DNA of 64,000 nucleotides from an uncultured Alphaproteobacteria bacterium (GTDB lineage Bacteria > Pseudomonadota > Alphaproteobacteria > Caulobacterales > Hyphomonadaceae). The position numbers were made by a program, and so were the translations under genes. The notes below the pieces were generated by a model. That model did no database searches. It was given only the letters and a program-made list of their open reading frames with translations, and had not been told where the DNA came from. Below, piece after piece: positions 1-8,492 of this stretch; the stretch's first letter is position 1, and every line of letters starts with the position of its first letter. The stretch covers positions 1 through 64,000 of the forward strand of contig CAIMMO010000223.1 in the NCBI GenBank assembly GCA_903842595.1, in the 5' to 3' direction.

Positions 1-75
1 CGGCACAAACTCGTGCAGCGACGGCGGCAACATCCACTGCTGATCCACGTCCCACGGTCGAAATGTCTTGGCCAT
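1..75 (-). CDS. IS1182-type transposase, N-terminus only (cut by window edge)
   Basis: Reading the complement leftwards from the ATG at 73-75 gives an open frame of 25 codons to the window edge. It begins MAKTFRPWDVDQ and continues with LLP-like text (MLPPSLHEFVP). This matches my memory of the conserved N-terminus of IS1182-family DDE transposases (MAKTFRP-D-DQ--LLPPSL--). The rest of the gene lies outside the window, so integrity and catalytic residues cannot be judged. One inverted-repeat end of the element should lie within roughly 76-200, but I could not identify it without the other end. Too short for the ORF track. Confidence 0.7.
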   Translation of the reverse strand, partial: MAKTFRPWDVDQQWMLPPSLHEFVP

Positions 76-351
76 GAACCGAAAGAATCAGCCTTCGGCT
101 CAAAACTCAACAGATCGACGATTACGGAGACGGGCTCCTAGCCGGCTGTTCGCCCCGCCGACCGCACACAGCAGCGTGAACCTCTGCGCAAGGGGCGCCG
201 CGGCCATCATTGTTCCTCAATTTCGTCGCTGATTTATGCTCGGATGACCTGTTCCTGGCGGGCGGGTCGCCTTGCAGACGCGGAGCTTTGGGGCCAGTGT
301 CCGCAGCGGAACCAGCCCCCGTGCGGGCTGCTGACTGGGAGTCCTGAACTC

Positions 352-1857
352 ATGCCGGGCACGTCGTCCAAGCGCTCGCTTCTCATCAAAGTCGGCATTC
401 CCGTGCTCGGCGTTGCGGCCATCGCGGGCGCCTTCTTCGCCCCGGCGCTTCTGAAAATGGAAGCCCCGCCCCAGGCGATCGCCCAGCCCGGCGCACCCTT
501 GTCCCCTGTATCTGCGGCGGCGGTCATGGGCGACGACTTCTCTGCGCTGGCGAAAAGCCTGATGCCGGCCGTGGTCAACATCGCAACACGGCAGACCGTG
601 TCGCGTGGCGATGGCCTGCCGGCCTTCGGCCCCAATTCCCCGCTTAACGAGTTCAACGACCTGCTCGGCCGTGGGCAGGGCGGCGCGCGCCGCCAGTCGT
701 CACTGGGCTCGGGATTCATCGTGGACCCCGCCGGCTATGTGGTGACCAACAACCACGTCATCGAAGGCGCAGACGAGATCGATGTCGTGCTGTCGGACGG
801 CTCCGTGCTGGCCGCCAAGCTGGTCGGCGCGGACGAGGATGTGGACCTTGCTCTGCTGAAGGTCGAACCGCGCACGCCGCTGACAGCCGTTCCATGGGGC
901 AATTCGGATTCGGCCGATGTCGGCCAGTGGGTGGTCGCGATCGGCAACCCGTTCGGCCTCGGCGGCACGGTGACGGCCGGCATCATCTCCGCCCGGAACC
1001 GCGACATCAGCGCGGGCTCCTATGACGACTTCATCCAGACCGACGCTGCGATCAACAAGGGGAACTCCGGCGGGCCGCTGTTCAACCTGCGCGGCGAAGT
1101 GATCGGCGTGAACACCGCCATCATCTCGCCGGGCGAGGCGGGCGGTTCGGTCGGTGTCGGCTTCTCCGTGCCTGCGAACTTCGCCAAGGTCGTCACCCAG
1201 CAGCTGCGCGAGTTCGGCCAGACGCGCCGCGGCACGATGGGTCTTACGGCCCGTTCCGTCGATCAGGCGATCGCCGAATCCTATGGCCTGCAGAAGCCCG
1301 AAGGCGCCATCGTCACCTCTGTCGAGGCGGGCGGCGCGGCTGAAGTTGCGGGTCTCAAACAGGGCGACCTGATCACGGCGATCAACAACCAGCAGATCCG
1401 CGAAAGCCGGGACCTGTTCCGCATCATGGGTGTGACGCAGGTCGGCACGCAGGTGTCTGTACGCTATCTCCGCAACGGGCGTCAGGCGACCGCGACGTTC
1501 AAGCTTGCTTCGGCCAGCGCGGCTGCAGCCGCCGCCAAGCCCGAGGAGAAAGACGTCGCCACCGCTCTGTCCAACATTCTCGGCATCCAGTTCAAGGTGA
1601 TCGAGGATGCCGATCGCCGCCGCCGCGGCATACCGGCGTCCGTGCGAGGCGTGCTGGTGCAGTCGATCGAGACCGGCTCCGACGCGCTCGGCAAGATCCC
1701 GATAGGCGCCGTCGTCACCGAGGTGCACTTCCAGCCTGTGTCGTCGCCCGAACAGGCGATCGCCGCCGCAGAAGCCGCCAAGGCTGCAGGAAAGCCAGTT
1801 CTGCTTCAGGTCTGGGGCGAGGACGAGGTGAGCTATGTGGCGGTTCGGGCGCGGTAG
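352..1857 (+). CDS. degP: DegP/HtrA-type periplasmic serine protease
   Basis: S1C trypsin-like protease that degrades or refolds damaged envelope proteins. From the chosen start the protein is 501 aa: an N-terminal membrane/signal segment (about residues 11-31), the protease domain with His135 (TNNHVIEGA), Asp165 (DVDLALLKV) and Ser239 (GNSGGPLF), then a PDZ domain (about 270-375) and a second, divergent PDZ region to the C-terminus. The track start at 244 adds 36 residues with no signal-like character. The ATG at 352 has GGGAG about 10 bases upstream and directly precedes the hydrophobic segment. It runs divergently from the IS fragment and may be monocistronic. Family assignment is secure; the choice between DegP and DegQ names is not. 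Confidence 0.93.
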   Translation: MPGTSSKRSLLIKVGIPVLGVAAIAGAFFAPALLKMEAPPQAIAQPGAPLSPVSAAAVMGDDFSALAKSLMPAVVNIATRQTVSRGDGLPAFGPNSPLNEFNDLLGRGQGGARRQSSLGSGFIVDPAGYVVTNNHVIEGADEIDVVLSDGSVLAAKLVGADEDVDLALLKVEPRTPLTAVPWGNSDSADVGQWVVAIGNPFGLGGTVTAGIISARNRDISAGSYDDFIQTDAAINKGNSGGPLFNLRGEVIGVNTAIISPGEAGGSVGVGFSVPANFAKVVTQQLREFGQTRRGTMGLTARSVDQAIAESYGLQKPEGAIVTSVEAGGAAEVAGLKQGDLITAINNQQIRESRDLFRIMGVTQVGTQVSVRYLRNGRQATATFKLASASAAAAAAKPEEKDVATALSNILGIQFKVIEDADRRRRGIPASVRGVLVQSIETGSDALGKIPIGAVVTEVHFQPVSSPEQAIAAAEAAKAAGKPVLLQVWGEDEVSYVAVRAR

Positions 1858-1908
1858 GTGTGACGTCCCGGAGATGGCAGCCAGCGATGCATCCTGCGTA
1901 ACCACAGG

Positions 1909-2763
1909 ATGCTGACCGTTCGCCGGGTGCCGGCATCGCACCACCTTCGACCGATCGTGAGCGGGTTTACGGAGCGCAGGGGCCATTTCCGCGAGATGTC
2001 GCTGCTCCGGCCTCTGCCGGCGAGGCCGGAGCAGATTCTCGAGATCTACCTCGCTGAATGCTACCAGGTGAAGCGGACTGACGGGGGGTTCGGCCCCAGT
2101 CCAGATGCGGCTGTCGTAGGGCCCATGACCGAGCCCCGGGTTGAACTTGGCTTCGCCGGCGAGATCGAGACCTTCACCATCCACTTCCAGCCCACAGGTC
2201 TCGCGCGCCTGTTCGGCATTTCGATGCATACGCTGGCGGACGATGCCGCCTCCGTATCCGACGTGCTGGGCGGATCCGGACGGAAGCTGGTGGATGACGT
2301 GCGCCGCTCGCGCGTGTTCGCGCAGAGGGTGGAGATCGCCGAGACCTGGACGCGGCAATTGCTGGCGGATGCTCGCGCCATAACCGTCATCGATCATGTT
2401 GCATCGCTGCTTGCCGTCGAACATGGAAGCCACACTGTACGAACGCTCGCGCGGCAGGCGGATCTCAGCCCGCGGCAACTCCAGCGCAGGTTCCTCGATC
2501 AGGTTGGGGTGGCGCCGAAGCTCTATGCACGGCTTTGCCGCATCGCCGGCGTTATCCGGGCCAGGAACGCGGCTCCATCACGCACGATGACCGACCTGGC
2601 CCACGATTTCGGCTATGCAGACCAAGCGCACCTCACGCGTGAGTTTCGTGCACTGTCGGGGCGTAATCCCGTGGACTTTTTCCTGGCCGCATCCGCCGTA
2701 CCGGAGACAGAAACGCCGTCCAGTGTCCGATTTGTTCAAGCGCCGCGGTTCACGAGGCTCTAA
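1909..2763 (+). CDS. AraC-family transcriptional regulator
   Basis: 284 aa. The N-terminal half (about 20-150) looks like the ligand-sensing AraC-type domain. The C-terminal part (about 175-275) carries two helix-turn-helix segments, RTLARQADLSPRQLQRRF and MTDLAHDFGYADQAHLTREF, followed by the usual G-NP--FF ending (SGRNPVDFF). It acts as a cytoplasmic DNA-binding regulator; the ligand is unknown. The next gene (a small secreted NTF2-like protein) begins 30 bases downstream on the same strand and is the most likely co-transcribed partner or target. Confidence 0.9.
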   Translation: MLTVRRVPASHHLRPIVSGFTERRGHFREMSLLRPLPARPEQILEIYLAECYQVKRTDGGFGPSPDAAVVGPMTEPRVELGFAGEIETFTIHFQPTGLARLFGISMHTLADDAASVSDVLGGSGRKLVDDVRRSRVFAQRVEIAETWTRQLLADARAITVIDHVASLLAVEHGSHTVRTLARQADLSPRQLQRRFLDQVGVAPKLYARLCRIAGVIRARNAAPSRTMTDLAHDFGYADQAHLTREFRALSGRNPVDFFLAASAVPETETPSSVRFVQAPRFTRL

Positions 2764-2793
2764 CCCGGGGTGAACCAGCTTCGGGAGACATTC

Positions 2794-3321
2794 ATGAACC
2801 GCCGCACCATCCTGACGCTTCTCGGCATAGGAGCCGCCGCCATGGCCGCAACCCCTTCTTCCCAAGCTCAATCGCTCGATGGAGCTGACTTGGCGGCGAT
2901 CCGCAACCTTATCAAGACCTATGAGACCACGTGGAACACCAGTGATCTCGACGGCATGGGCCGGCTCTACCGGCGGGACATTCACTGGGTGAATGTGAAG
3001 GGAATGCACTGGCGCGGGTTCGAGGAAGTTGATCAGGCCCATCGCGCTTTCTTCGATATCATGTTCCGCGGCACGCGGCAGGATCTCGAGGAGATCGAAA
3101 GCATAACGCCAACGGCGCCCGGCGTTGCGATCGCCGTCGTGCGGTGGCTTCATGGCGCGTACACGACGCCATCCGGCAATCAGGTTCAGTCACAGAACAC
3201 ACGCATGACGCTGGTTCTGGCGAAGGGTGAAGGCGGGTGGAAGATCGTTCAGGGCTGTAATATCGAAGTCGATGCGCAGGCCGCGCGGTTCGATCCGATC
3301 CGTGGCCAGAAACCAGGCTGA
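2794..3321 (+). CDS. Secreted SnoaL/NTF2-like (DUF4440/SgcJ-type) protein
   Basis: 175 aa from the ATG at 2794, which has CGGGAGA five bases upstream; the track start is a GTG at 2770 that adds 8 residues in front of a clear signal peptide. The N-terminus MNRRTILTLLGIGAAAMAA ends in an Ala-rich cleavage region and has two Arg, so Tat export is possible. The mature part (about 35-165) has the NTF2-fold pattern of SgcJ/DUF4440 proteins: IRNLIKTYETTWNTSDLDGMGRLY, then W-NV-G. Such domains bind small molecules or act as isomerase-like enzymes; the substrate is unknown. Probably in one transcript with the AraC regulator. Confidence 0.75.
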   Translation: MNRRTILTLLGIGAAAMAATPSSQAQSLDGADLAAIRNLIKTYETTWNTSDLDGMGRLYRRDIHWVNVKGMHWRGFEEVDQAHRAFFDIMFRGTRQDLEEIESITPTAPGVAIAVVRWLHGAYTTPSGNQVQSQNTRMTLVLAKGEGGWKIVQGCNIEVDAQAARFDPIRGQKPG

Positions 3322-3337
3322 ACGCTGTCCTGAATCG

Positions 3338-4219
3338 CTAGCCGACGACCTCGTCAACGCCATAACCCTGGAAGAACAGCGCGGCGCGCAGGTCCGTGTG
3401 TCCGATGCGCGCGCGCGTCTCCGCGGCGACGATCGGCTTTGCCTTGTAGGCGATGCCGAGGCCCGCAGCACGGATCATGTCGAGATCGTTCGCACCATCG
3501 CCCAGCGCGAGTGCATCGTCTGCCGTCAGACCGAGAGCAGCCGTCTCTTCGACTAGCGCCGTGAGCTTTGCCTCACGGCCGAGGATGGGCTGACCAACGG
3601 CGCCTGTCAGGAGAGCGCCATCGTCAATCAGCGTGTTGGCGCGATCAGCGTCGAAACCGGCCATCGCAGCGACCCGAGAGGTGAAATAGCCAAAGCCGCC
3701 CGACACCAGAACGGCGCGTGCGCCATGCGCCTTCATCGTGGCGACCAACTCGCGCGCACCGGGGTTCAGCCGCACGCGCTCGGCATGGCATGCGTCCAGC
3801 GCCGAGAGGCTGAGCCCCTTCAGCATCGCCACCCGCTGGGTCAGCGCGCCCGCGAAATCCAGCTCGCCCCGCATCGCGCGCTCCGTGATTGCAGACACCT
3901 CCGCCTTCAGGCCGGCAAAATCCGCGAGCTCGTCGAGGCATTCCTGTCCGATTATGGTGGAATCCATGTCCGAGATGAGCAGGCGCTTGCGCCGGTTCGC
4001 CGCGGGGGTGATCGCCCAGTCGGCGCCCCGCGCCGGCGTTTCCGCCTCCAGCCAGGCAACGAGGTCCGGCCCCCCGGCAACGCCGGTTTCCGCGACGCTC
4101 CAGCCCGCGGCGGAACGATCCTTGACGCCGCCAGTTCGCCCGAGAGCTGCGCTGGCCAGACCCGATACGCCGCCATCGCGGGACACGAGCGTCAGGACAA
4201 GGTCCAAAGGATGGGTCAT
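3338..4219 (-). CDS. serB: Phosphoserine phosphatase
   Basis: Last step of L-serine biosynthesis, hydrolysing O-phosphoserine in the cytoplasm. 293 aa, a typical length for SerB with an N-terminal extension. HAD motifs are visible: DMDSTIIGQECLDELA (motif I, nucleophile and acid/base Asp), VSGGFGYF (motif II), and LALGDGANDLDMI (motif IV with GDGANDxxM). The N-terminal roughly 80 residues are the weakly conserved ACT-like part. Divergently transcribed from miaA with about 117 bases between the starts. Tail-to-tail with the NTF2-like gene, 16 bases apart. Confidence 0.95.
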   Translation of the reverse strand: MTHPLDLVLTLVSRDGGVSGLASAALGRTGGVKDRSAAGWSVAETGVAGGPDLVAWLEAETPARGADWAITPAANRRKRLLISDMDSTIIGQECLDELADFAGLKAEVSAITERAMRGELDFAGALTQRVAMLKGLSLSALDACHAERVRLNPGARELVATMKAHGARAVLVSGGFGYFTSRVAAMAGFDADRANTLIDDGALLTGAVGQPILGREAKLTALVEETAALGLTADDALALGDGANDLDMIRAAGLGIAYKAKPIVAAETRARIGHTDLRAALFFQGYGVDEVVG

Positions 4220-4336
4220 AGACGTGGCTGCCGGGTCGCGTTAGGGCGAGCCACGCGCTGTATCAGGGGTCGCGGTCACGCGTAAACAGCGAAGCTGGGG
4301 ACGCGGGTCTGGAGACGGGGGGAAACGACGAAGGCA

Positions 4337-5254
4337 ATGCGTCCCGCGATTCTCATTCACGGACCCACAGCCAGTGGCAAGACGAAGCTGGCGATCGCGC
4401 TCGCCCGCAGGCACGGCGGCGAGATCATCAATGCCGATGCGATGCAGTGCTATGCCGATCTCAACATACTGACAGCCCGTCCCGACGCCGAGGAACTGGC
4501 CAGCTCGGTCCACCACCTGTTCGGTCATGTCGATGCAGCTGCCCGCTATTCCGTCGGCGCCTGGAGCAAGGACGCCACGGCGAAGATCGCCGAACTACGC
4601 GATGCCGACAAAACCCCCATTATCGTCGGCGGCACCGGCCTCTATCTCATGGCGCTGACGGATGGCCTGTCGGACATCCCGGCGGTGTCCGACCAGCATC
4701 GCGAGAAGGCCCGCGCCATGGTCGAGCGCGACCAGGCCAGCGCCCGCGCGCTCCTGCTGGAAAAAGACCCTGCCACTGCCGATCGCATCGAAGCCAACGA
4801 TCGCCAGCGCACCTCGCGCGCGCTGGAAGTGCTGTTTGCAACGGGCAAGCCGCTGTCGAGTTTTCATGGCCAGGCTGCGCCGGTCCTGTCGCCAGGGACA
4901 TGGGCTGGAGTGACGCTCATGCCGCCGCGCGAGACGCTTTATGCGCGCATCAACGCTCGTGTGGATACGATGATGCGGGCCAATGCACTCGAGGAGGCGC
5001 GGGCGCTGTGGCAGCGCCGCCTGGATTTGGCGCTTCCCGTGATGCGGGCACATGGCATGCCGGGCTTCTGCGACCATTTCGAAGGCCGCGCCTCGCTGGC
5101 GGACGCGGTCGAGCGCTGCAAGCGCGACACCCGCCGCTACGCCAAGCGCCAGATGACCTGGATCGCCCACCAGTTCACCCTCTGGCCCCGCATCCCATCG
5201 GAGGATCTGTCCGTTCGCGTTCGCGTGATTTCCGATATTGCGGCTGAGGGATAG
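4337..5254 (+). CDS. miaA: tRNA dimethylallyltransferase
   Basis: Adds the dimethylallyl group to A37 of tRNAs reading codons that start with U. 305 aa, usual family length. P-loop GPTASGKTKLA lies at residues about 9-19, followed by the substrate region INADAMQCYADLNILTARP and the motif GGTGLYL. The C-terminal part ends with the conserved RRYAKRQMTW stretch. Its 3' end is followed by the ilvB leader region. The pairing of serB and miaA on opposite strands immediately before ilvBN is a gene order I associate with alphaproteobacteria. Confidence 0.96.
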   Translation: MRPAILIHGPTASGKTKLAIALARRHGGEIINADAMQCYADLNILTARPDAEELASSVHHLFGHVDAAARYSVGAWSKDATAKIAELRDADKTPIIVGGTGLYLMALTDGLSDIPAVSDQHREKARAMVERDQASARALLLEKDPATADRIEANDRQRTSRALEVLFATGKPLSSFHGQAAPVLSPGTWAGVTLMPPRETLYARINARVDTMMRANALEEARALWQRRLDLALPVMRAHGMPGFCDHFEGRASLADAVERCKRDTRRYAKRQMTWIAHQFTLWPRIPSEDLSVRVRVISDIAAEG

Positions 5255-5404
5255 GCCGGGCGTGCTGGACGAGCGAGGCCCTGGATGGTGTAGAAACGCT
5301 CCGTTCCATCAAGGCGGGGTCAAATCTTGCCCTGTAACCCCTGTTGACGCTGCGCTGTTGAAACGGTAACTCCTGTTTTGATAGCGTTCGAGGGAGAAAA
5401 CGCC

Positions 5405-5461
5405 ATGCGCGAGAGGTCAAAGACCCTCGTAAACGTAATCGGATCGCCGCGGCCCCGCTGA
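5405..5461 (+). CDS. ilvL: ilvB leader peptide (attenuation)
   Basis: An 18-codon ORF, too short for the track: MRERSKTLVNVIGSPRPR. It has a strong Shine-Dalgarno (CGAGGGAG) about 9 bases before the ATG. Codons 8-12 are Leu-Val-Asn-Val-Ile, placing four branched-chain amino acid codons in five positions, which are the end products of the ilv operon. It stops 32 bases before a textbook intrinsic terminator that precedes ilvB. GGCCC at 5451-5455 can pair with GGGCC at 5497-5501 of the terminator 5' arm. A ribosome stalled on the control codons would leave this pairing free; one reaching the stop codon would mask it. That is the expected attenuator logic. Confidence 0.85.
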   Translation: MRERSKTLVNVIGSPRPR

Positions 5462-5493
5462 TACGACGGGACCGAACGGCGAGCGACGACATC

Positions 5494-5522
5494 AAAGGGC
5501 CCGAGTGGCCCTTTTTCTTTTC
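5494..5522 (+). terminator. Intrinsic terminator of the ilvB attenuator
   Basis: AAAGGGCC (5494-5501), loop CGAGT, GGCCCTTT (5507-5514), continuing into TTTCTTTT. An 8-bp perfect stem plus T-run is rare in this GC-rich window. It sits 51 bases before the ilvB start and downstream of the leader peptide, so it would block ilvB unless antitermination occurs. An upstream stem (CGGCCCCG with CGGGACCG, one mismatch) could act as the pause/anti-antiterminator hairpin. Confidence 0.88.
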
Positions 5523-5572
5523 CCAAAACCTGCAGAACAATCCGAAACCTGAGAAGACTGGCGAGCGGCGAG

Positions 5573-7360
5573 ATGGACGGAAACAGCAAGATGGATGCGG
5601 CGAGCCAGAAGCAGGGCGGGGAGCAGCTGACCGGCGCGGAGATCGTGCTTCGGGCGCTCGCCGATCAGGGCGTCGATACGATTTTCGGCTATCCGGGCGG
5701 GGCCGTCCTGCCGATCTACGACGCGATCTACGCACAGCAGCAGGTGCGCCACATCCTCGTGCGCCACGAGCAGGGCGCGGGCCACATGGCCGAAGGCTAT
5801 GCGCGCTCGACCGGCCGTTGCGGTGTGGCGCTCGCCACGTCGGGTCCCGGCGCGACCAACATGGTCACGCCGCTGGCCGATGCGCTGATGGATTCGATCC
5901 CGATGGTCTGCTTCACCGGGCAGGTGCCGACACACCTGATCGGTTCAGACGCGTTCCAGGAAGCGGATACGGTCGGCATCACGCGTGCCTGCACCAAGCA
6001 CAACTATCTGGTGCGCGACGTGAACGATCTCGCGCGCATCATCCACGAAGCCTTCTATGTCGCAACGCACGGCCGCCCCGGCCCGGTGCTCGTCGACATT
6101 CCGAAGAGCGTGCAGTTCGCCAAGGGAACCTATGTCGGCCCCGAGGCGATCGAGCATCGCACCTATCATCCCCGCACCGAGCCGCAGGACAAGCGCATCG
6201 AGGAAGCCGTCGCCCTGATGGCGACTGCGCAGCGTCCGATCATCTATTCCGGCGGCGGCGTCATCAATTCGGGCCCCGCTGCGTCCGAAGCGTTGCGTGC
6301 AATGGCGAAAGCGACCGGCTGGCCTGTCACCTCCACCCTGTTGGGCCTTGGCGCCTATCCCGCGTCGGGCGAGCAGTGGCTGGGTATGGTCGGGATGCAC
6401 GGATCGTTCGAGTCGAACAACGCCATGCACGACTGCGACGTGATGCTCTGCGTCGGCGCGCGTTTTGACGACCGCGTCACGGGACGCCTCGATGCCTTCT
6501 CGCCGAACTCGAAGAAGATACACATCGATATCGATCCATCCTCGATCAACAAGAATGTCCGCGCGGACGTGCCGATCGTGGCCGATTGCGGCAAGGCGCT
6601 GAAGGCGATTACAACGGAATGGAATCGCAAGGTCAGCCGCAAGCCGGATATCTCGGCATGGTGGAAGCAGATCGACGCGTGGCGCGCCCGCCAGGGCTTC
6701 GCTTATCCGAACTCCAAGACGCTCATCAAACCGCAATACGCCATCGAGCGCCTCTTTGAGCTGACCAAGGACCGCGACGTCTACATCACCACCGAAGTGG
6801 GCCAGCACCAGATGTGGGCCGCGCAGTTCTTCCACTTCGACAAGCCGAACCGCTGGATGACGTCAGGCGGGCTTGGCACGATGGGGTACGGCCTGCCGGC
6901 CGCTATCGGCGTGCAGGCGGCGCATCCCGATGCGCTGGTCATCGACATCGCAGGCGACGCCTCGGTGCAGATGACGATGCAGGAGATGTCCACCGCCATC
7001 CAGCACAACCTGCCGGTCAAGATCTTCATCCTCAACAATGAATGGATGGGCATGGTGCGCCAGTGGCAGCAGCTGCTGCACGGCGAGCGCTACTCGCACT
7101 CCTACTCCGAAAGCCTGCCCGACTTCGTGAAGCTGGCCGAGGCTTATGGCTGCCATGGCATACGCTGCGAGGACCCGGCGAACCTCGACGAGGCGATCCT
7201 CGACATGATCAACACGCCGAAGCCCGTCCTGTTCGACTGCCGGGTGGAAAAGGCCGAGAACTGCTTCCCGATGATCCCGTCGGGCGCGGCCCACAACGAG
7301 ATGATCCTCGGCAAGATCACGGGCGATGAAATCGGCGAAGCTGGAAAGATGCTGGTCTGA
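5573..7360 (+). CDS. ilvB: Acetolactate synthase, large (catalytic) subunit
   Basis: ThDP-dependent enzyme condensing two pyruvates, or pyruvate and 2-oxobutyrate: the first common step of Val, Leu and Ile synthesis. 595 aa. The N-terminal ThDP-binding Pyr domain shows FGYPGGAVLPIYDA and RHEQGAGHMAEGYARSTG (activating Glu). The FAD/central domain spans about 200-340. The C-terminal PP domain has GDASVQMTMQEMSTA through NNEWMGMVRQWQ, the GDG/GDA-x(26)-NN ThDP/Mg signature. First structural gene of an operon controlled by the leader/attenuator just upstream. An in-frame ATG at 5591 is an alternative start. Confidence 0.97.
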   Translation: MDGNSKMDAASQKQGGEQLTGAEIVLRALADQGVDTIFGYPGGAVLPIYDAIYAQQQVRHILVRHEQGAGHMAEGYARSTGRCGVALATSGPGATNMVTPLADALMDSIPMVCFTGQVPTHLIGSDAFQEADTVGITRACTKHNYLVRDVNDLARIIHEAFYVATHGRPGPVLVDIPKSVQFAKGTYVGPEAIEHRTYHPRTEPQDKRIEEAVALMATAQRPIIYSGGGVINSGPAASEALRAMAKATGWPVTSTLLGLGAYPASGEQWLGMVGMHGSFESNNAMHDCDVMLCVGARFDDRVTGRLDAFSPNSKKIHIDIDPSSINKNVRADVPIVADCGKALKAITTEWNRKVSRKPDISAWWKQIDAWRARQGFAYPNSKTLIKPQYAIERLFELTKDRDVYITTEVGQHQMWAAQFFHFDKPNRWMTSGGLGTMGYGLPAAIGVQAAHPDALVIDIAGDASVQMTMQEMSTAIQHNLPVKIFILNNEWMGMVRQWQQLLHGERYSHSYSESLPDFVKLAEAYGCHGIRCEDPANLDEAILDMINTPKPVLFDCRVEKAENCFPMIPSGAAHNEMILGKITGDEIGEAGKMLV

Positions 7361-7361
7361 G

Positions 7362-7931
7362 ATGAAACGCGCTGCGCACATCATCGCAGCCCTGTCGCTC
7401 GCCGCGGCCTGCCAGCCGGCGGCGTCTGAACGCGACGACGCGCCTGCGCCGGCCGCCGTGGGTGCGACAGCGCCCGGGGAACTGGCCGGCGGCGCCTCGC
7501 CCGCGCAGCAGATCATCCTGCCGGGCGTGATGAACATCGCGGCGCCGATCGATGCGGTCGTCGTGAACAGCTGCGAGAAGGTCGTCGCGGCCGATTATGA
7601 TCAGCCGCCGGCCATGGCCTGCGTGATCTTCGTTCGCGATGGTGAGCCAGCTGAGTCCGACGCCGCGTTCGATCGCGTGCTCGACGACCAGCTCGTCACC
7701 GCCGGATGGACGCTCGTCCGCTCCGCCGGAGCCCAGCACTATTTCGAACACGCCAAGCCCGGCATGGACTGCGCTGACCTGTCAGTCTTCACCGCGCTCG
7801 ACGCCGCGCAACTCGACCGCCTGGTGAAAGGGTCCAAGGCGGCCGCAGCGCCTGCCGGAACGTCGTGGCGCGGCTACTCCATTCCAGCGACCATTCGCGA
7901 GACATGCGGCGCCGACCGCATGCGACCATAG
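7362..7931 (+). CDS. Hypothetical lipoprotein in the ilv operon
   Basis: 189 aa from an ATG one base after the ilvB stop; the track extends it upstream into ilvB artificially. The N-terminus MKRAAHIIAALSLAAACQ is a short signal peptide ending in a lipobox-like AAAC, so it is probably a lipoprotein although position -3 is Ala. An Ala/Pro-rich linker (about 20-55) is followed by a compact domain (about 60-185). I do not recognise a family. Tight spacing means it is translated with ilvB and ilvN, yet nothing in it suggests a role in branched-chain amino acid synthesis. Confidence 0.7.
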   Translation: MKRAAHIIAALSLAAACQPAASERDDAPAPAAVGATAPGELAGGASPAQQIILPGVMNIAAPIDAVVVNSCEKVVAADYDQPPAMACVIFVRDGEPAESDAAFDRVLDDQLVTAGWTLVRSAGAQHYFEHAKPGMDCADLSVFTALDAAQLDRLVKGSKAAAAPAGTSWRGYSIPATIRETCGADRMRP

Positions 7932-7940
7932 GGGAGGGTG

Positions 7941-8492
7941 ATGCAGGAATTCTTCGAGAGCTTCGGCGTTGAACAGTGGCTGACACTGGTGTCGGCTGCC
8001 CTGGCGATCTTCTCCTTCTTCCTCAACCTCCGCCTCGTCGCGCGCCAGGAAAAGCGCAACCGCGTGTCGATGAAGATGGCGCACGACAGTGATGTCATCG
8101 GCTGGTCCGACGAGGTCGTGACGCTCCTGGCGCACGCACAGGAAATGCTGGTCGAGAAAGGCGTCTCCTACAACGAAGACGATTTCCGCGCGCGCCGTTC
8201 TGACGTCCGCGCGCGCCTGTCTGCCTTGATCGACCGCGGCCGGCTGTTCTTCCCCAACCGCAAGGATGGCGACTACGGCAAGGACAAGGAAGCCGGCTTC
8301 CAGGGCCGCAGGCACCCGGCGCTCCACGTGCTGGTGGATGCCTACGGCATCATCGATGGCGCAGGCGCTGCTCCTGGCCCCGACCGCGAGACCAGCGACA
8401 AGCTTACCGCACACCGCCGCAAATTCATGGCCGAGATATTCACGTCCGTTGATCCCGTCCGCCGCGGCGAGAACATGAAGGAACTTACCTGA
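7941..8492 (+). CDS. Hypothetical single-pass membrane protein in the ilv operon
   Basis: 183 aa. The ATG at 7941 follows GGGGAGGG; the track uses a GTG one codon earlier. One N-terminal transmembrane helix (about 12-32, WLTLVSAALAIFSFFLNLRL) is followed by a basic, charged cytoplasmic-type domain (RQEKRNR, then about 40-180). The soluble part includes a VVTLLAHAQEML helix and an RARLSALIDRGRLFFPN segment. I do not recognise a named family. Its stop codon overlaps the ilvN start (TGATG), so translation is coupled to ilvN. Confidence 0.7.
   Translation: MQEFFESFGVEQWLTLVSAALAIFSFFLNLRLVARQEKRNRVSMKMAHDSDVIGWSDEVVTLLAHAQEMLVEKGVSYNEDDFRARRSDVRARLSALIDRGRLFFPNRKDGDYGKDKEAGFQGRRHPALHVLVDAYGIIDGAGAAPGPDRETSDKLTAHRRKFMAEIFTSVDPVRRGENMKELT

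Noticed and set aside
700-2478. 592-aa antisense ORF over degP and the AraC gene
   Set aside because: High-GC shadow frame: Arg/Ala/His-rich text with no domain, spanning two convincing genes on the other strand. The same applies to 15505-17208, 19390-20931, 21233-22867, 28725-29990, 47487-49145, 9388-10857 and similar long antisense frames.
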